Shown here piece after piece: positions 10,348 through 23,660 of a stretch of 64,000 nt of DNA. Source of the stretch: Annona cherimola (lineage: Eukaryota; Streptophyta; Magnoliopsida; Magnoliales; Annonaceae); contig CM059975.1 of NCBI GenBank assembly GCA_030490835.1, positions 30,288,133 to 30,352,132 on the forward strand. Reading direction: 5' to 3'. Both the position numbers and the translations under genes were made by a program. Numbering within the stretch: position 1 is the first letter of the stretch; each line of letters begins with the position of its first letter. Below the pieces are notes generated by a model. The model was not told the origin of the DNA and ran no database searches. It was given only the letters and a program-made list of their open reading frames with translations.

Positions 10348-13300
10348 GAATATATGAGAAATTTGCAAATGCATTTGCTAGTGCTGTACAAAATTTAAAA
10401 GTTGGAAATGGCCTAGTGGAAGGTGTACTTCAGGTACAGGATGATGCATCCAGGTCACATGAAATATGTCGTAGTAATTGCAATTGCAGATGTCCTGTTG
10501 GGCTCTGGGGTGATTAAATGATGGGAATTATGCATTTGCTAGTGCCATTTGCACATCCATTGTATTTAGATGGTTATTTTAGTTTGGGATATGCATATAG
10601 CACCGGTTGTGGTTTTCATATAAACTACAACTGGTCAAGATGTTATATGTATCCGTTAACTTTTTTAAAATAAATATACTGCATATAAAAGTTTTCAGAA
10701 TGTATGGTTTTTCAAAATTCTAAATAAAGACAACTAATTTATATTCTAAACGGTTCAGAATTTAAAAAATATTTTGAAAAAAAATTCTAAAAAGTAACTA
10801 TTTATATAAGATCATAACCATTTTATTTTTCCCAAATGCAATAATGTGTTTCTCTGTCAAACCCATACCATTGAAGATAAACCTGGCAACTTTTTCCAAT
10901 TCATGCCATAAAATTTTACTTGCATAATGTTTTCCGATCCTGTAGAAGTCATTATGGATAGTTGCTACTAGGCTTTAATTTTTTTTTTTTTTAAATAACA
11001 AAGTTCTTCTATGGTCTCCATCTGCACTTTGTAGTTGTAACTTACATTTCTTCTTTGATGATTCATTATTTTTTTTATTTTTTTATTTTGCAGGGCCCTC
11101 TTATCAATGATGCTGCTTTACAAAAGGTTATAGTTAAACTCTTGACTACAACATTCATATTTCATATTTGGTGCAACTCCTAAATAGTTTGTTCCCTTTT
11201 TCTATACCTTTGAGATGTCATCAGTTTTATTGGTGGATTCCTTTTGCAGGTTGAAAAATTTGTTCAAGATGCAATGTCAAAGGTGTGTTGTGTAACCATG
11301 AGAGAATTCTCACCATTTCATGCTCAAACTGTATTAATATTTGATTATTGTATTATTTTACATTGCTGACATGTCTCTTTAGTTTTCTACACATTTTCCC
11401 CTTGATCCTGCCTTTTGATTATAACATCATCATTTGATGGAATATTCAATATTGTATTGAATTTTCATCATGGCTTTGAATGTAGCTATTTGGAACTCAT
11501 CAGCCTGTTTTAAAAATGGTAAAATAGTCAATGATGGCCAACTTTTTAGGACAAGAAAACCGCATTATTATTGTGAAGGATCTGCCAACCATTTGTGCTT
11601 TTAATGTGCATAAATGACAGGATGTTTTCTCATAAGATGATTATAACAGTTTTACACCCACCAGCTAAATGCCAACTGAAAAGATTTGGTGTGCTAATCC
11701 ATGGAACATAGAAATGTAGTGAAAGAAAGATGGCAGTCTATGAGTAGATCACAAAGGACTTCATTCTTTCAAATAGCAATTATTACAAATGTCTACCACA
11801 TGGTTATCAATAGACAATGTTTGAGTAAGGATCAATTTAAGAAAACAAATCCGAGGATGAAGAAGCCTCGAATAGAGCCTTGAATCTGTAACTCAAATTT
11901 GAAGCTCAATCCTTAAAAGATGACCTTGAACCTACAAGCTGTAGCTCAAACTTTGAAGCTTAATCCTTAATAGATTACCTTGAACCTAGTTGTAGACCTG
12001 GAAGCTTTAGCTCAAATTTTGAAGCTTAATGCTTAAAAGATTACGTTAACATGTGCATCACTGAAAGGACAATTGTCATCAGAATTTCTGTGGATTTGTA
12101 CAAGTTGAAAAGTTTCTATATTGTTAGTTGTTTACCGGTTACAGTTATAAAGGAAAATCAGGCATATTCAGCCTTATGCTAGCTCCTCCCATCAATTGCA
12201 GCCACCAAAAAAAAATCTAGCATGCGGATGCCATTGTTTCCTTGCTAGATTATCTAATTTTCTCTCTTTAATATAAGAGTGTTGGTTGCTGAGCTCAGTT
12301 ACTCATTGCAAAATGATTGTTTTGATGACAGCACCCTTTATTTTGTATAGATACTTGTTTCATTTATGCAAGCCCATAAACCTTCTAGTGCAGATTCTCA
12401 TTGAGTTGCTATATTAATCAAAGGCTGGAACAATGAAACAGAATTCGTATGTTTAGTTATTTAACTAATGCAGGACCTGATCAAGCTTTGCATGTCTTAG
12501 TTGTCAAAAGCACGTGTGCTCAAGCGCATGTGCGCCTAGGAAGCACTCAAGGTGTGCACCCCTAAGGCATGGCCTATAGATCAGGCCCGAGGCGTGTGCC
12601 TGGGGGGCTTTATCAAACCAAGAAACATTTTTCTAAAACCTAAAGAACATTTTTTTTTTTTGAATGATGAACCTTGAATGTCCTTTCCATTATGAATCGA
12701 ATGACATTTTTCAATCATATTAATTTGTTGAATTGGGGTTTATGATTATTATACTGTAGGTTTGAATTGTGTTTTTTACTCTTGATAATTTTAATTTAGT
12801 GTATATTGCTTTAATCAGGCTCGCACCTTGAGAATGCACCTTGTGCCTAGGCCCTAGGACACCCTTGTACCTTAGTGTGACTTGAGCCTCTGACAACTAT
12901 GCTGCATGTAATTTAGTGTTATTTATTATCACATATTTTTATAAATGTTTTTTAGGAGTCAGCATTTAATTGTTTCATCTGGGTTTTGTGTATGCATCAA
13001 GTGATCTGTAACATAGATCGACTTGATGGATTGTTAAGACTGATTTAGGTTGTTTCTTCATTACTTAAACTCTTATCCTTAGTGTAATAGGATTTGGTCT
13101 CATCCTGTTGTGTTTGGTAAGCTAAGATTAGGACATGCAATCCTCATAATCACTAATTAGAGAGCAATAATAATAATGATGGAGGCATTTGGTGCTTCCA
13201 ATTCTCTTTATTATTCTACTTCTCTTTCTCAAAGAAAATATAATCACTAATTAGAGAGCAATAAGAATAATGATGATGGAGACATTTTGTACTCCCAATT

Positions 13301-16241
13301 CTCTTTATTACTCTACTTCTCTTTCTCAAAGCCATAGATTTTCTATTCTTCTCATCTTGAGGATCCTTCCTCATTCTTCCAAATTCTGGCCCTACGTCAG
13401 TGACCCCTTGGATTGTTTTCTCCAGCCTACCTGTTGTGGTATAATTGTTATATGGATGTAAGATAAACAGCAAAGAAACTGCTTATTATGACTGACTGAG
13501 TTAGCATAGAGTCAGTCAGAGTTACTTCAGGGTACAATTTTAACATATGAAAAAGAAAAAAAACTTAATTTTTCCAACGAAAAAATTGGGTGTAATTTGT
13601 ACTGAAATTAAGTCATTAAAACTGATGGCTGTTTGTGCTGAAGTTTAAAATTCAACGTGACTAAGTAAGTTACTTTAATTTTGTATGTCAACTGCTGCTG
13701 CTTTATTTGAAGGGAGCAAACATCATACTTGGAGGTAAGAGGCACAGCCTTGGAAGGACTTTTTATGAGCCTACTGTACTCACTGATGTCAAAAGTGAAA
13801 TGCTCATATCGAGGTAAGCATTACATAAACTTATGATCATTTAGTTTTATTTGCTGCAGTTGGGTTTTGTAAGGATCCTGTATTGTAATTAGGCTGTTGG
13901 TTGCTAAATCACTTCTGCCAGCACTGACGGTGGCTTTTATTTTGAAAGTGTACTAATTCACATCCTTAACATAGATCAATGCTATGATGCATGAAATGGA
14001 GAAGCTAGGATACTGCCATCAATATTTTAGTTCCCGAAATTAGTGTGTCAATCATCTTCAGAAGGTTGTTGCTTTCTTTTATGTCTGTGTATTTCCATTT
14101 TATTTACTTCTACTGTAGATTAGGCATGCAACAAACAAATTTTCTCCTGTTATTTTTTCTTTTAGAAACCACTAACTTGAGTTAATCAGAATGATTGCCC
14201 TATATGATGGTAGCATCCACCATTCAACAACTAGCAAATGCCTAGTATTTTGTGATTGGTAACTGAAACCATATTTTGTGGCTCGTTATCGACAACCTAT
14301 TCCATTTTGGCTATGCTGGAGGTAGAAACCAACTATGCTGCCAGCATGATTGGGTGGTTGGAGGATCATGCAGAATCTTTCTGAATTTTGAATAGCCTGT
14401 GGTGATTTTCATTTGTGGTGCTGGAATGCTGCAACATTTGTTGGGACCTGCCAGTGTTGCTTTTGGGATCATGGATAATTGGGCCATATGGTCTGTCAGC
14501 ATGACCAGTGATCCACTGGACATGATCGTGTCCATATAGCCTACACAGCTTCTTACTGAGAGTGGTGGATCCTTAGGATTCCAGCAGTTTATGATGTTTG
14601 GGTCCCTAGTTGCCTCTACCTGTATCATCTGGCAGAGAAAAGATCAAGGAACAAGGGACAAGATAAGTAATGAACATAAAGGACTTGTTTTAGACTTTAC
14701 TCGCATCAATACCCTGTTCATATCTATGACGGGAGATGAAAATAATGGTACAAGCGGGTATCTGCTTTAGTAATTTGTTGACATAAATCTGTGTTGTAGC
14801 TTAGTAAAATTTCTAATTGTTTTCGTTGGAAAATATATTTAATTTCCTGTTGAATTGCACATTTTTACAAGAATTCTTGTTAATTGTTCATTGAAAAGAC
14901 ACTTCTCTTCAACAGGGAAGAAGTATTTGGACCTGTTGCGCCACTTATACGTTTCAAAACAGAAGAGGAGGCTATAAAACTTGCCAATGACACAAATGCA
15001 GGTGTTTATTTTACACATGCAAAAAGTCGTCTTTTTCCATAATCTAGAAACTTTGGTCTTTATGCTTAAAATTGGGCTGTTGATTCATATACGATTTCTT
15101 TGAATTTTGATTGTTTTAAATGAGACTACCTAGGAGAATTCAATAATAATCATTGTGGGCATTGTGCAAGTCACAAACCAAGTTTATAATAAGGTATTCA
15201 TAACGAAGATTTCTGAGCTGGAAATTAAGGATTTCCTTATCTGCTTATTGGATTGGTTGTGAACAGAAGTTAGAGCTGCTGGTTATTAGCGGGTCTACCA
15301 CCTGCACGGTTTTTACTATTGTCCAATTTCTTCTCTCTGAATAAAATTTACAGAGACCAATCACATGGTTAAAGTTCTGCATTTTTTTTATTGTCTAAAG
15401 AGTGTGGGCTTTTCGTCCATCCTATTTCGCTAAGGTTGTGCATTTATCTCTGTCGTTTGATTCTGTATTATTTGTATTCTCTCACCTGCTTGCGATTATT
15501 GTATTTCTTTTGGTTATTTTTTCCCCACATAAGAGAATCAAATCCTAGTTTTTCTCCTTCAAGCCTTTGAATTCTTTGTAGATCAGATATTTGATTTCTT
15601 GTTTCTCAACTGTGCCCAATCATGTCCTTTACTCTGTTGCTCTGTCCATAATGTATGTGGTGATACCCAATAACTTGATTAGGATTCCCATGAATAATTG
15701 GACCACTTTTAATATGTGGAGATTGGCATGTTGAATAGAGAAAATTTCAGTCAAATCTAGAAGGTTTTACAATCATTTTTCTTATGACTTCATTAAGTGC
15801 ATTTTTCATCAGATCATAGGTTTGGCGAGTTATTGAGGTGTGAAATTTGAATGTTCAGGATTAGCTGCTTACTTTTTTACAACAAATATCTCCCGTTCAT
15901 GGCGGGTTTCTGAAGCCCTTGAGTATGGCCTTGTTGGTATCAATGAAGGAATAATCTCTTCAGAGGTCAGGATACGTGCTTCTCGCAGATCCATCTGACT
16001 CTAATAACCAATAATTGAATTAAATTTCTCATAAAAGCTATGTTCTGTAGGTTGCACCATTTGGCGGATTTAAACAGTCAGGCCTAGGACGAGAAGGTTC
16101 CAAATATGGACTAGATGAGTACCTTGAAGTAAGTGAACAAAAACATCTTTAACTTCTCTGTTTAATAGCATGTGTTGACAAGTTTCTATCCTATGGATGC
16201 AGATAAAGTACATATGCTTGGGGAACATAAACAGTGCGTAG
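10348..16241 (+). CDS. ALDH5F1: Succinic semialdehyde dehydrogenase, mitochondrial (C-terminal exons only)
   Basis: The enzyme oxidises succinic semialdehyde to succinate with NAD+ in the mitochondrial matrix, the last step of the GABA shunt. Eight coding exons are readable: 10348-10433, 11094-11126, 11250-11282, 13713-13813, 14916-15001, 15859-15965, 16051-16128 and 16203-16241 (TAG). All introns begin GT and end AG, and every junction keeps frame; the first exon begins in phase 1, so a preceding exon is required. Recognisable blocks are [51 protein letters not shown], and the C-terminal [20 protein letters not shown], closely matching plant ALDH5F1. The exons with the transit peptide, the NAD-binding fold and the catalytic Cys are not between 8117 and 10347, so they lie beyond the retrotransposon or are lost. 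Family assignment is firm; whether this locus is intact cannot be judged here. Confidence 0.95.
11886..12052 (+). repeat. Minisatellite in SSADH intron
   Basis: Three diverged tandem units of roughly 50-60 bp, each containing TAGCTCAAA-TTTGAAGCTTAAT (first copy TAACTCAAATTTGAAGCTCA) and TTAAAAGAT-ACCTTGAACCT. They lie in the long intron between exons 11250-11282 and 13713-13813. Confidence 0.75.
12497..12898. mobile_element. MITE with TAGTTGTCA termini, in SSADH intron
   Basis: The left end TTAGTTGTCAAAAGCACGTG and the reverse complement of the right end, CATAGTTGTCAGAGGCTCAA, are inverted repeats. Both subterminal parts are GC-rich (GCGCCTAGG and CCTAGGGCC), while the middle is AT-rich. This end type is common in plant non-autonomous elements; the superfamily is not resolved here. 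Confidence 0.65.
13147..13334 (+). repeat. Tandem duplication of about 94 bp
   Basis: The segment starting ATAATCACTAATTAGAGAGC is present twice, offset by 94 bp (13147 and 13241), with a handful of substitutions. Both copies end TTCTCTTTCTCAAAG. It is intronic, within the same SSADH intron. Confidence 0.85.
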
Positions 16242-17560
16242 CACATTCAGCAATGCCACAGTCAGTATGCACCTCCCAATTCTGGTCTTATTGCAGCAAT
16301 TGTTCTTCTGGCATTATTTTCCATGCACTCTTCATTTTATTTTTTGAGTTTTATATTTTGCACATTCCTAGGTGGAATTAGTGGAGCATCCGTGACCCTT
16401 CATGTTGTTGGTGGGAGACCAGGACTGACATTGTGCTTTAGAAATTTCATGTGATCTTTTAGTGCTGAAAAGACCGTGTGTAGATGTTATTAGGAAATTT
16501 AAGAAAATGCTTGAATTTACTAAGAATGTGATCCAAAATGAGGACGAATGCAACAGGATCTCCATCAATCTCACTTCATTTCCTCGTGGGAAATATGGTG
16601 GTTAATTTTTATTGTGCCCTTATCTCAAAAATTGATGCTTTTACCTTATGCAAGTAACTTGTTAAATTTCATTTTTTCAGAAAAGCATTCACTTGTCTAT
16701 ATATGATAAAGATACGTGACATTACATTAGCTAATCTAGGTGTGATGAGGATACCCAAAATTTGTGTTGGGTCTTTTAGTTTCGGCCTTGCGGGGTTCTT
16801 ACCCTGGCATCAATGCTCTACTTATAGGTATCCTCATTGTGCTACATTGTCCTACCATGCTTTAGCTTGCTTGAAGCAATTAATTTTTTTTATTGTTATT
16901 TTTAAAAGAGAGGGCTTTTACAAAATGCTATTGGCAGACAGCAGTATATTTCTGTGGGTTATGTTACCGTTGCAGTCAGAAAAGGTTCTTATGGTGGAGA
17001 CCCTAATCTCAGATGAAAAAATATCCCCCGTTTCAACAACCAACCTCATTTCATTTCCGTTCTTAGATCACTTGAAGGATCTATTTATCAGATGCACTGG
17101 TTGAATTATTTGAGTTGCTGTCCATCTGCTGACATACTTACTGCGATCTGCTAATGCAATCAGAAAAATGGCAGGCGTTGATGACTGAGGTGGCACTAAC
17201 TAGAGGACCGGACCGGACAGTTTTTCTCTGAAACTTATCTAGCATAAAAAAAATAAGAGCAGGATGCTTGCAGGCTTTGCGCCGTAATGAACTCTTGTTG
17301 TACTGTTGTAGCAATGGCGTGCTGTTTGTGTGCGTGTGTTTTGCAACAGTTATTACTATCTTTCGAAAATGCATGAGGACCAATGGCTATGAAAATCTTT
17401 TTTGAGATCTGATTCAAGCATGCTGTTATCTATGTGGGTGTGGCATTGTGAAAACCGTTGGCTGTATGAAATGGAAGAAAGCATTGCGAAAATCATTGGC
17501 TGCATTAATGGGAGCAGGCAGTAAAGCAGTGAACAAGTTAGGTACTTTCGCCCAAGCTTC
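16242..17560 (+). other. SSADH 3' untranslated region and downstream flank
   Basis: Follows the SSADH stop directly. I see no further exon of the gene, no convincing independent coding frame, and no repeat with clear ends. The 3' UTR end could not be placed. Confidence 0.4.
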
Positions 17561-17565
17561 TAAAA

Positions 17566-17900
17566 CACATTTTCTTTTCAAATTTTTTTACAAAACTGTT
17601 ATTCTAATTATGATAAATCTATGAACTAAGTTTTTACAAAATTTGAAGATGCGTATATATTTATTCGGATTTTTAAATACAAGAGTATTTTAGTCATGTT
17701 AAATTGCTGAAACATGTCTAAAATATTGCTATGTTTAAAAATCCAAAATAAATATATATCTGTTTTCAAAATTGGTAAAAATTTAATTTATAGATTAAAT
17801 ATAACTAGATAACACTTCTATAGAAAAAATTTGCAAAAAGAACAAAAAAATATGTTTTTGGACCTGTCTAAAATGAGGTCATTTTGAACCAGTCTAAAAT
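17566..17900. mobile_element. Hairpin MITE, variant with long internal palindrome
   Basis: An inverted repeat with ATTTATTCGGATTTTTAAAT on the left and the same motif inverted near 17735. It is closely related to 43370-43700 (both have TATTTTAGTCAT before the loop). Terminal bounds are approximate. Confidence 0.65.
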
Positions 17901-18007
17901 GATCATTTTGTTTTATTATCTATTGCATAAGCCTGTTAGGAAAAAGGAAGCACCGTATGTTAGCTTCCTACAATAGTTCTAAGCTTCCCATAATATTTCC
18001 ATTGAGT

Positions 18008-18392
18008 AATGCTTTAATGCATCCTGATGCATTGAAATTGTAAATTTTTATTTTTTTTAAAATAATTTTTTGAAAATCTTTTTATAGAACTATTAATCTA
18101 GATGTATTTAATCTATAAATTCAATTTTTACCATTTTTGGAGATGTATATATTTTTTTGATTTTTTTAAATGGGAGTAGCGGGGTTGGTCATTTTTAAAT
18201 GATTAAAATAACGATGTTTTTAAAAAATTTTAAAACATATACATCTCCAAAAATGGTAAAAATTAATATATAAGTTAAATATACATAGATTGATAATTTT
18301 ATAATGAGATTTTCAAATAAGTACTTGAAAAAATGGAGTTGTGCATCGTGATGGGTTGAAATTTCAATGTATTGGGATGCTTTTAAAACATT
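18008..18392. mobile_element. Hairpin MITE, ACCATTTTTGGA core, AATGCTTTAATGCATC ends
   Basis: The left end AATGCTTTAATGCATCCTGA pairs with the right end, AATGTTTTAAAAGCATCCCA as reverse complement. Inside are inverted copies of TTTTTACCATTTTTGGAGAT (left, about 18126) and its complement (about 18240). The internal loop carries an unrelated GGGAGTAGCGGGGTTGG patch. Confidence 0.78.
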
Positions 18393-18407
18393 ATTCATTT
18401 TAATTTG

Positions 18408-18862
18408 GGTTTTTTCCAAATAAGCCCATTACGTTTGCTAATTTTAGATATATTTACTACGTTTGTATATATTTCCAAATGTTCACTTCGTTAAAGGCCA
18501 TTAAGTAAGTTAATGATCATTTGTTTAAATGTTGGATATAATTTTTTAAATGCCAAAAATATTCTAGGTGTAAAATAATGAAATAAAATGAAACGTGAAT
18601 AAAATTAGAGCTTTCCATATGTAAAACTCGTGTAATTAAGATATTTGTGAGTTATGATATTCAAAATTCTCAATTCAACCTTAAATTTGATGGGCATATT
18701 AGTAATTTTATAAATAGATTAACGGCATTTATTGACATCTGTAACAGAATGGAGATTTTTAGGATTACGTGCAAATATAGTGGGTATATTTTGAAAAGTT
18801 TGAAACATAATGGGTATATTTGGATTAGGGTCAAACATAGTGAGTATATTTAAGAAAATTCT
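18408..18862. mobile_element. TIR element of the 'AAATATACCCACTATGTTTG' type
   Basis: The left arm (GCCCATTACGTTTGCTAATT region) and the right arm (two or three copies of ATAGTGGGTATATTT) are inverted relative to each other. The middle holds GTTAATGATC and GATTAACGGC segments, also inverted. It has no coding capacity. Similar arms recur at 21600-22092 and 58683-59592. Confidence 0.6.
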
Positions 18863-18894
18863 TTTTAATTTATCTACCAAACAACACATTAGTA

Positions 18895-19930
18895 GGTGTT
18901 GGTCTCGAGTTTATGGCAAAATTCAAGAGGGGAGGGGTGAATTGGGTAATTAAAATTTTTTTGCTTGATTAAAGACTTTTCTCCTTGTAAGTTTAATCTC
19001 CTTGATGAAACGTGCTATGAGATAGAATGAGATGGTGCAAATGGAATATAAAATGCAAAATATCAAATCACAAAAGAGAACGATATATAGTGGTTCGGGC
19101 AACCTTCCCTACTCTACTCTTCTAAGCACACACCTGTTATGTCTTGGGTTCTACTATTGTATATTCAATATAATCTGGTGCTTCTCTTTTAGATTCTAGC
19201 TCTATAGGGCATATATAATAGTTACTTGTTGGTGAGACCAACTCTAACCAACCAAGTCTGATTTGTTGGTGAGACAAACTCAAACTAATCAAGCAAAACC
19301 GTTAGTGAGACAAACTCAAATCAACTCTCTGTTTTGCTTCTTTTTGAATTCAGTCTCCAACACCGATCCAAGACAATCACACAAAATAAAATAGACGAAA
19401 GAGAATTTACATTTTACAACGTGTAATCAGTCAGCTCCGGAAGCTCCTTGTTATGTAAAGAAGATAATCTTGTAAGCACACTTGAAGTAGTAGCATTTGA
19501 AGCTTCAATAGTTGTTCCAATGACTTCAATTCTTTAGAATAATGAAAAGTGTAAGCTCATCTAGTGTTCATTTCCTTCTTCTCTTTTTGTTCACACTCAT
19601 ATTTCAATGATATTTATAGAGGAAAAAGATCTAGCTGTTGGAGTGGAAGTTGACGTGCATTTAATATTCTAACATTCGAATTTCCAACCGTTATAGGTTG
19701 AAGTCGCAAGTGAAGTCGACTTGGGATGAGTGAAGTCGACTTGGGTTACGATTTCGCTTTGTTAAAACTTGTTATCCAGAATTTTGCCTTCGAAGTCGCA
19801 GGCGAAGTCGACTTGAGTTGAGACTTCACTTTACTGTCTGTCTGAAGTTGTAGGTGAAGTCGACTTGGGCTGAGACTTCACTTTGTTGAACTTACTATTC
19901 ATGAACTTGAGCTCTTGAAACTTAAATTAT
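18895..19930. repeat. Dispersed plant repeat with AAGTCGACTT motif array
   Basis: It contains phrases typical of a dispersed plant repeat (GAGGGGAGGGGTGAATTGGG, TATATAGTGGTTCGGGCAAC, and three copies of GTGAGACAAACTC or a close variant). The end (about 19690-19890) has four copies of a motif GTGAAGTCGACTTGGG with variations. I cannot assign it to a transposon superfamily from sequence alone. Confidence 0.6.
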
Positions 19931-20129
19931 TTCACATTTTCATTTTCATATACATATACATAATTAGAGAAAAAATATATGAGCACACTTACACAAATTC
20001 ATTAGAACTTTTTTAATGATATTTTAATTTTTTGTTAATCATCAAAATCAAATTAATCTTTCTTAAAGCAAGCATATGATCAACAATAGGAAGCATCATT
20101 TGATAAATGCTTTTTGATTAAATATACCT

Positions 20130-20490
20130 AGGTGTACTTAGCTTTTGTGTACCATAGTATATTTAACTTATTTTTTATTTTTTGGAAAAATTTTGATAAA
20201 ATTGTTAATTTAAATGTATTTAGGATATAAGAAAAGTTTTACCATTTTTGGAAATTTGTAGATGTTATTTTGAGTTTTTTTTTTAAAAAAGGGGCATTTT
20301 AGTCATTTTCAAAATTCTCATGTTTTTAAAAAATTCAAAAAAACCTACAAATCTAAAAAAATGGTAAAACTTGATGCATATATTAAATATACCTAGATTA
20401 ATAGTTGTATAAAAATATTTTCAAAAAAATTTTAAAAAAGAATTTTTTGCACTTAGGTGTACCATAGCTAAATGTACTTGGGTGCACAAC
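20130..20490. mobile_element. Hairpin MITE, ACCATTTTTGGA core
   Basis: Inverted halves: AAAAGTTTTACCATTTTTGG on the left and its complement near 20355. The subterminal motifs are TACCTAGGTGTACTTAGC on the left and TTGCACTTAGGTGTACCATA on the right. Confidence 0.75.
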
Positions 20491-20607
20491 TCATTAGGAA
20501 AAAGCACCATTTAGTAGTTTCTTACATTAGTTAGTTTGAGAAGCAAATCAACATGAATTTAAGAGGTAGATATAGGGAAAGTTTTTTGGACCAGTAAAGT
20601 TTTTGGG

Positions 20608-20950
20608 AGTGTAATCGTATGCACCTGGGTGCATTGAGCCTCAATGCACTCGGGTATACTACATCTATTTGTTTATTTTTTTTTGAAATTTTTTTTTCAT
20701 GAAGCTGTTAATGTAAGTGTATTGAACATGTGTATCAATTTTAACCATTCTTTGAGACTTTTAGATTTTTTTTTTGAATTTTTAAAAATTAGTGACATTT
20801 TTAGTAATTATTAAAAAGGTCACTTATTTTTAAAAATTCAAAAAAATATCTAAAAATCTCCAAAAATGGTAAAAATTAATACAAATGCTAAATACATTTA
20901 GATTAACAATTGTGTAAAAAAATGGTTGTATGCACCCAGGTGCATAATGA
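20608..20950. mobile_element. Hairpin MITE with ATGCACCTGGGTGCAT ends
   Basis: Each terminus is itself a short palindrome: ATGCACCTGGGTGCAT on the left and ATGCACCCAGGTGCAT on the right. The interior has the inverted ACCATTTTTGGA-type core in diverged form. It belongs to the same subgroup as 42415-42767. A piece of the GTTTGG-type MITE family (AGAATAAAATTAAAATAGAT) follows to about 21040. Confidence 0.78.
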
Positions 20951-21599
20951 ATAAAGAGAATAAAATTAAAATAGATAGAATAGTTGTATGAAAAGATGTA
21001 AAAAAAACGTATAAAAATATGTTAAGAAATGGATAGGGAATTTTTCATAGCAAATCATTTTTTCCCCTTTGTTCCTGAACACTCCCACATGTTAGTGGGG
21101 GCAAATACCTCAACCTAAAATTTCAAAAATCATACAATCCCCCTCAAAATGTAGTTTATTTTAACACGATTGCAACATCTCAAATGACAACATGATCCCT
21201 TCATTTCAAGTGCCCCCCAACTGGCTAGTTGGATCCACATTGTTTATAGGAGTGCTACCAATAGGAGCCAAGTAGAGTTTTGATTTAATTGAGGTTGACG
21301 TTAGCTAAATAGGGTTGGTTTTAGTTTGAAATTGAAACTCAATTCAATTTATAATAGGGATAGATTAGACATTTTGAAAAAATAAGCTATGCAACATAAT
21401 TTGAATCGTCCTAATTTTCAAAGTTGGTTTGAGTTAGAAGATTGTCAACTCAAGACAATTTTGTATGATACTATAATATATATATATATGTAATATTGTT
21501 AAGAGTTAATCATACATGATTGACCACATTGACTATTGAGTGCTGTTTCACTAGATGCATTGAAATTTTAGTGCATCTTGGCGTAAAATTCATTTTTTT

Positions 21600-22092
21600 A
21601 ATTTTTTTTTTTTTTTAAAAAATTCACATATATTCATGAATTTTACCCTTAATTCTATTTATACCCATGAATCTTAAAAATTCCTAATATACCCATGTAT
21701 TTTATCTAAAATTTCACTTATATTCATGCCCTTAAGAATCTATTAAATGGGTTTTCATTACTCTTGTAAAATAACGAAAATAGTTATCCCTAATTTTAAT
21801 TTTATAGCAAAAAATTCATATTCAAATGAATTTTTAGCACTTCTACAATTATAGAATCATATATTATTTAAATGTAAATTTTTAATTTTGAGCAAACTAA
21901 CATCAAATTATATTATGACTTAGGTATATTCATCATTTTATAAGGGTGCTAATGGCCCCTTTAACAGTTTTGTAACGATGTGAGTATAAATAAAATTTTA
22001 GGCAAAATATGTTGGTATATTAGGAATTTTTGAAAATTCATGGGTATAAGTGGAATTAGAGATAAAATTTGTAAGTATAGTGACATTTGCCC
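21600..22092. mobile_element. Long-TIR non-autonomous DNA element
   Basis: The arms are about 150-180 bp. The left has TATACCCATGAATCTTAAAA and CCTAATATACCCATGTATTT; the right has the inverted counterparts (ATTCATGGGTATAAGTGGAA at about 22050). The right outer end GGGCAAATGTCAC (as reverse complement) suggests a MULE-like element. No coding frame is present. Confidence 0.7.
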
Positions 22093-23309
22093 TAAAAATA
22101 TTGATCTAGGTATGTTTATACTAAAATTTACATATTTAGATATATAGATATTTTAATTTTTTTAGATATCCACTATGGGCAGGAGAAGGAAACGAAGCTA
22201 AAAAAGTTATCCTTGTTGAAATTATCCTTGCTCGAAAATTCTCGTTGCTAATGATTACAAGTGTTTATTTGTTAATACGGGCATTTCAGTAATTTCCTAT
22301 GTTTAATAATCGTTGTTTACAACGTCCACAACGGCAAGAGTATATATGAGATTGTAAGCAAACATAGTAAATATAATTTGGATTTTGAAAATATAATGAA
22401 TATATTTGAAATTAGTATCAAAAGTAATCGGTATATGTGCGAAAAGCCTACAAATAAACAATAGCGCTGATGATAATCCCTCTCGTTCGGGCGTGTCTAA
22501 CGTTTACAGCTGAAATACACCGCAAGATAGAAAATAAAGCTTTGTGCGATTTTATATTCACCCCTGTGCAATCGAAATTTTTTTTTTTTCAATTATAAAT
22601 AGCTAAAAATTCTAGTGTAAGCATATAAAAGTAGGCATTTTGATTTTTTTCAAACGTGACCAAAAATATTACTATTGCCTCCTACTTTCTGCGAACAGAC
22701 AGGGATACTCGCCCTCAAACCGGTCTGGGAATTAATATTAAAATTTGGCAAGCTACACGCGGATTGGACATTTTTCTTGACAATTTTTCAGCGTAACCCT
22801 ACGTGTGCCATGTTCATGGTATAACTGTACGTGTGTATGGATGAATTTCCATTATCTAATAATTAATTATAATGTTATTTTCTGAAATAAAGTTTTAATT
22901 AGCCAATGAAGCGTTCCAGGGGGTGTTCATTTGCACAATACAGCCATAAATTTCCTTTTACGTACGTCATCAAATGCGAATCATCTCCTGCAACCCATTC
23001 CCACCTATGTCGATCCAGCTTATTTCTTACTGGCTTATTTTAAGCAAATAATCAAAGGCCTCTCCGATGTGATCCATTCCACCGAATTGAATTGGTGGAG
23101 CTTGGTTTGTTCTATCTTGAATTCTTCCTCCTTCCTTTGTATTTAATATTATTTATTTTCAACCAGCACTTGTGGCATCATGGTATGCATGCCAAGGACG
23201 CTCGCCTGAGGTCTCAGATTAGACCCTGGGCTCAAAAAATTATTGTTTATTGGAAATACTTCAATGAAACCCGGGTTTAATAGAAGTGAATTCGTGAAAT
23301 CCTTTTCAT
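22093..23309. other. Intergenic, no gene recognised
   Basis: AT-rich sequence with weak repeat similarity (a TATAATGAATATATTTGAAA type arm near 22380). A short open frame at 22931-23280 has no recognisable domain or splice context. Confidence 0.3.
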
Positions 23310-23660
23310 TTTTGAAATGTTAAACCTTGATGGAAAATCCAATCCATTTATTTTTTTTAACACCATTTGTTTAGCTAGAAAACCAAGTTTCATCCCAATC
23401 CAATATGTAGATAGGCCACATTTGTTAAAAAATAAGTGTATTCATGTGTAAATTATGAAAAATGTTTAGATCTGTTTACACATGTATTAGAATGTAACAA
23501 TATTTTATAGGATCATTTACCTACATATTATTGATATTTTAGATGGTTTAGATGTTGAAAAAACTACTTTAAAGTTAATATTTTATTGTTGAACTATTTT
23601 ATTTTGTTGATTTTACACATTTATAAATGAGACCCATATAGTGAAATTTTAAAAATAAAA
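23310..23660. repeat. Long-TIR family fragment (half element)
   Basis: Contains the family phrases TTCATGTGTAAATTATGAAA, TATTAGAATGTAACAATATT and TGTTGATTTTACACATTTAT. It resembles one arm of the 38661-39105 palindrome. Confidence 0.65.

Noticed and set aside
13216..13473. Open frames in both strands near 13.2-13.5 kb
   Set aside because: They overlap a tandem duplication in an SSADH intron and have no recognisable domain.
18895..19930. CRISPR-like or regulatory array at the GTCGAC motifs
   Set aside because: The units are irregularly spaced, the sequence is plant nuclear, and the array is part of a dispersed repeat.
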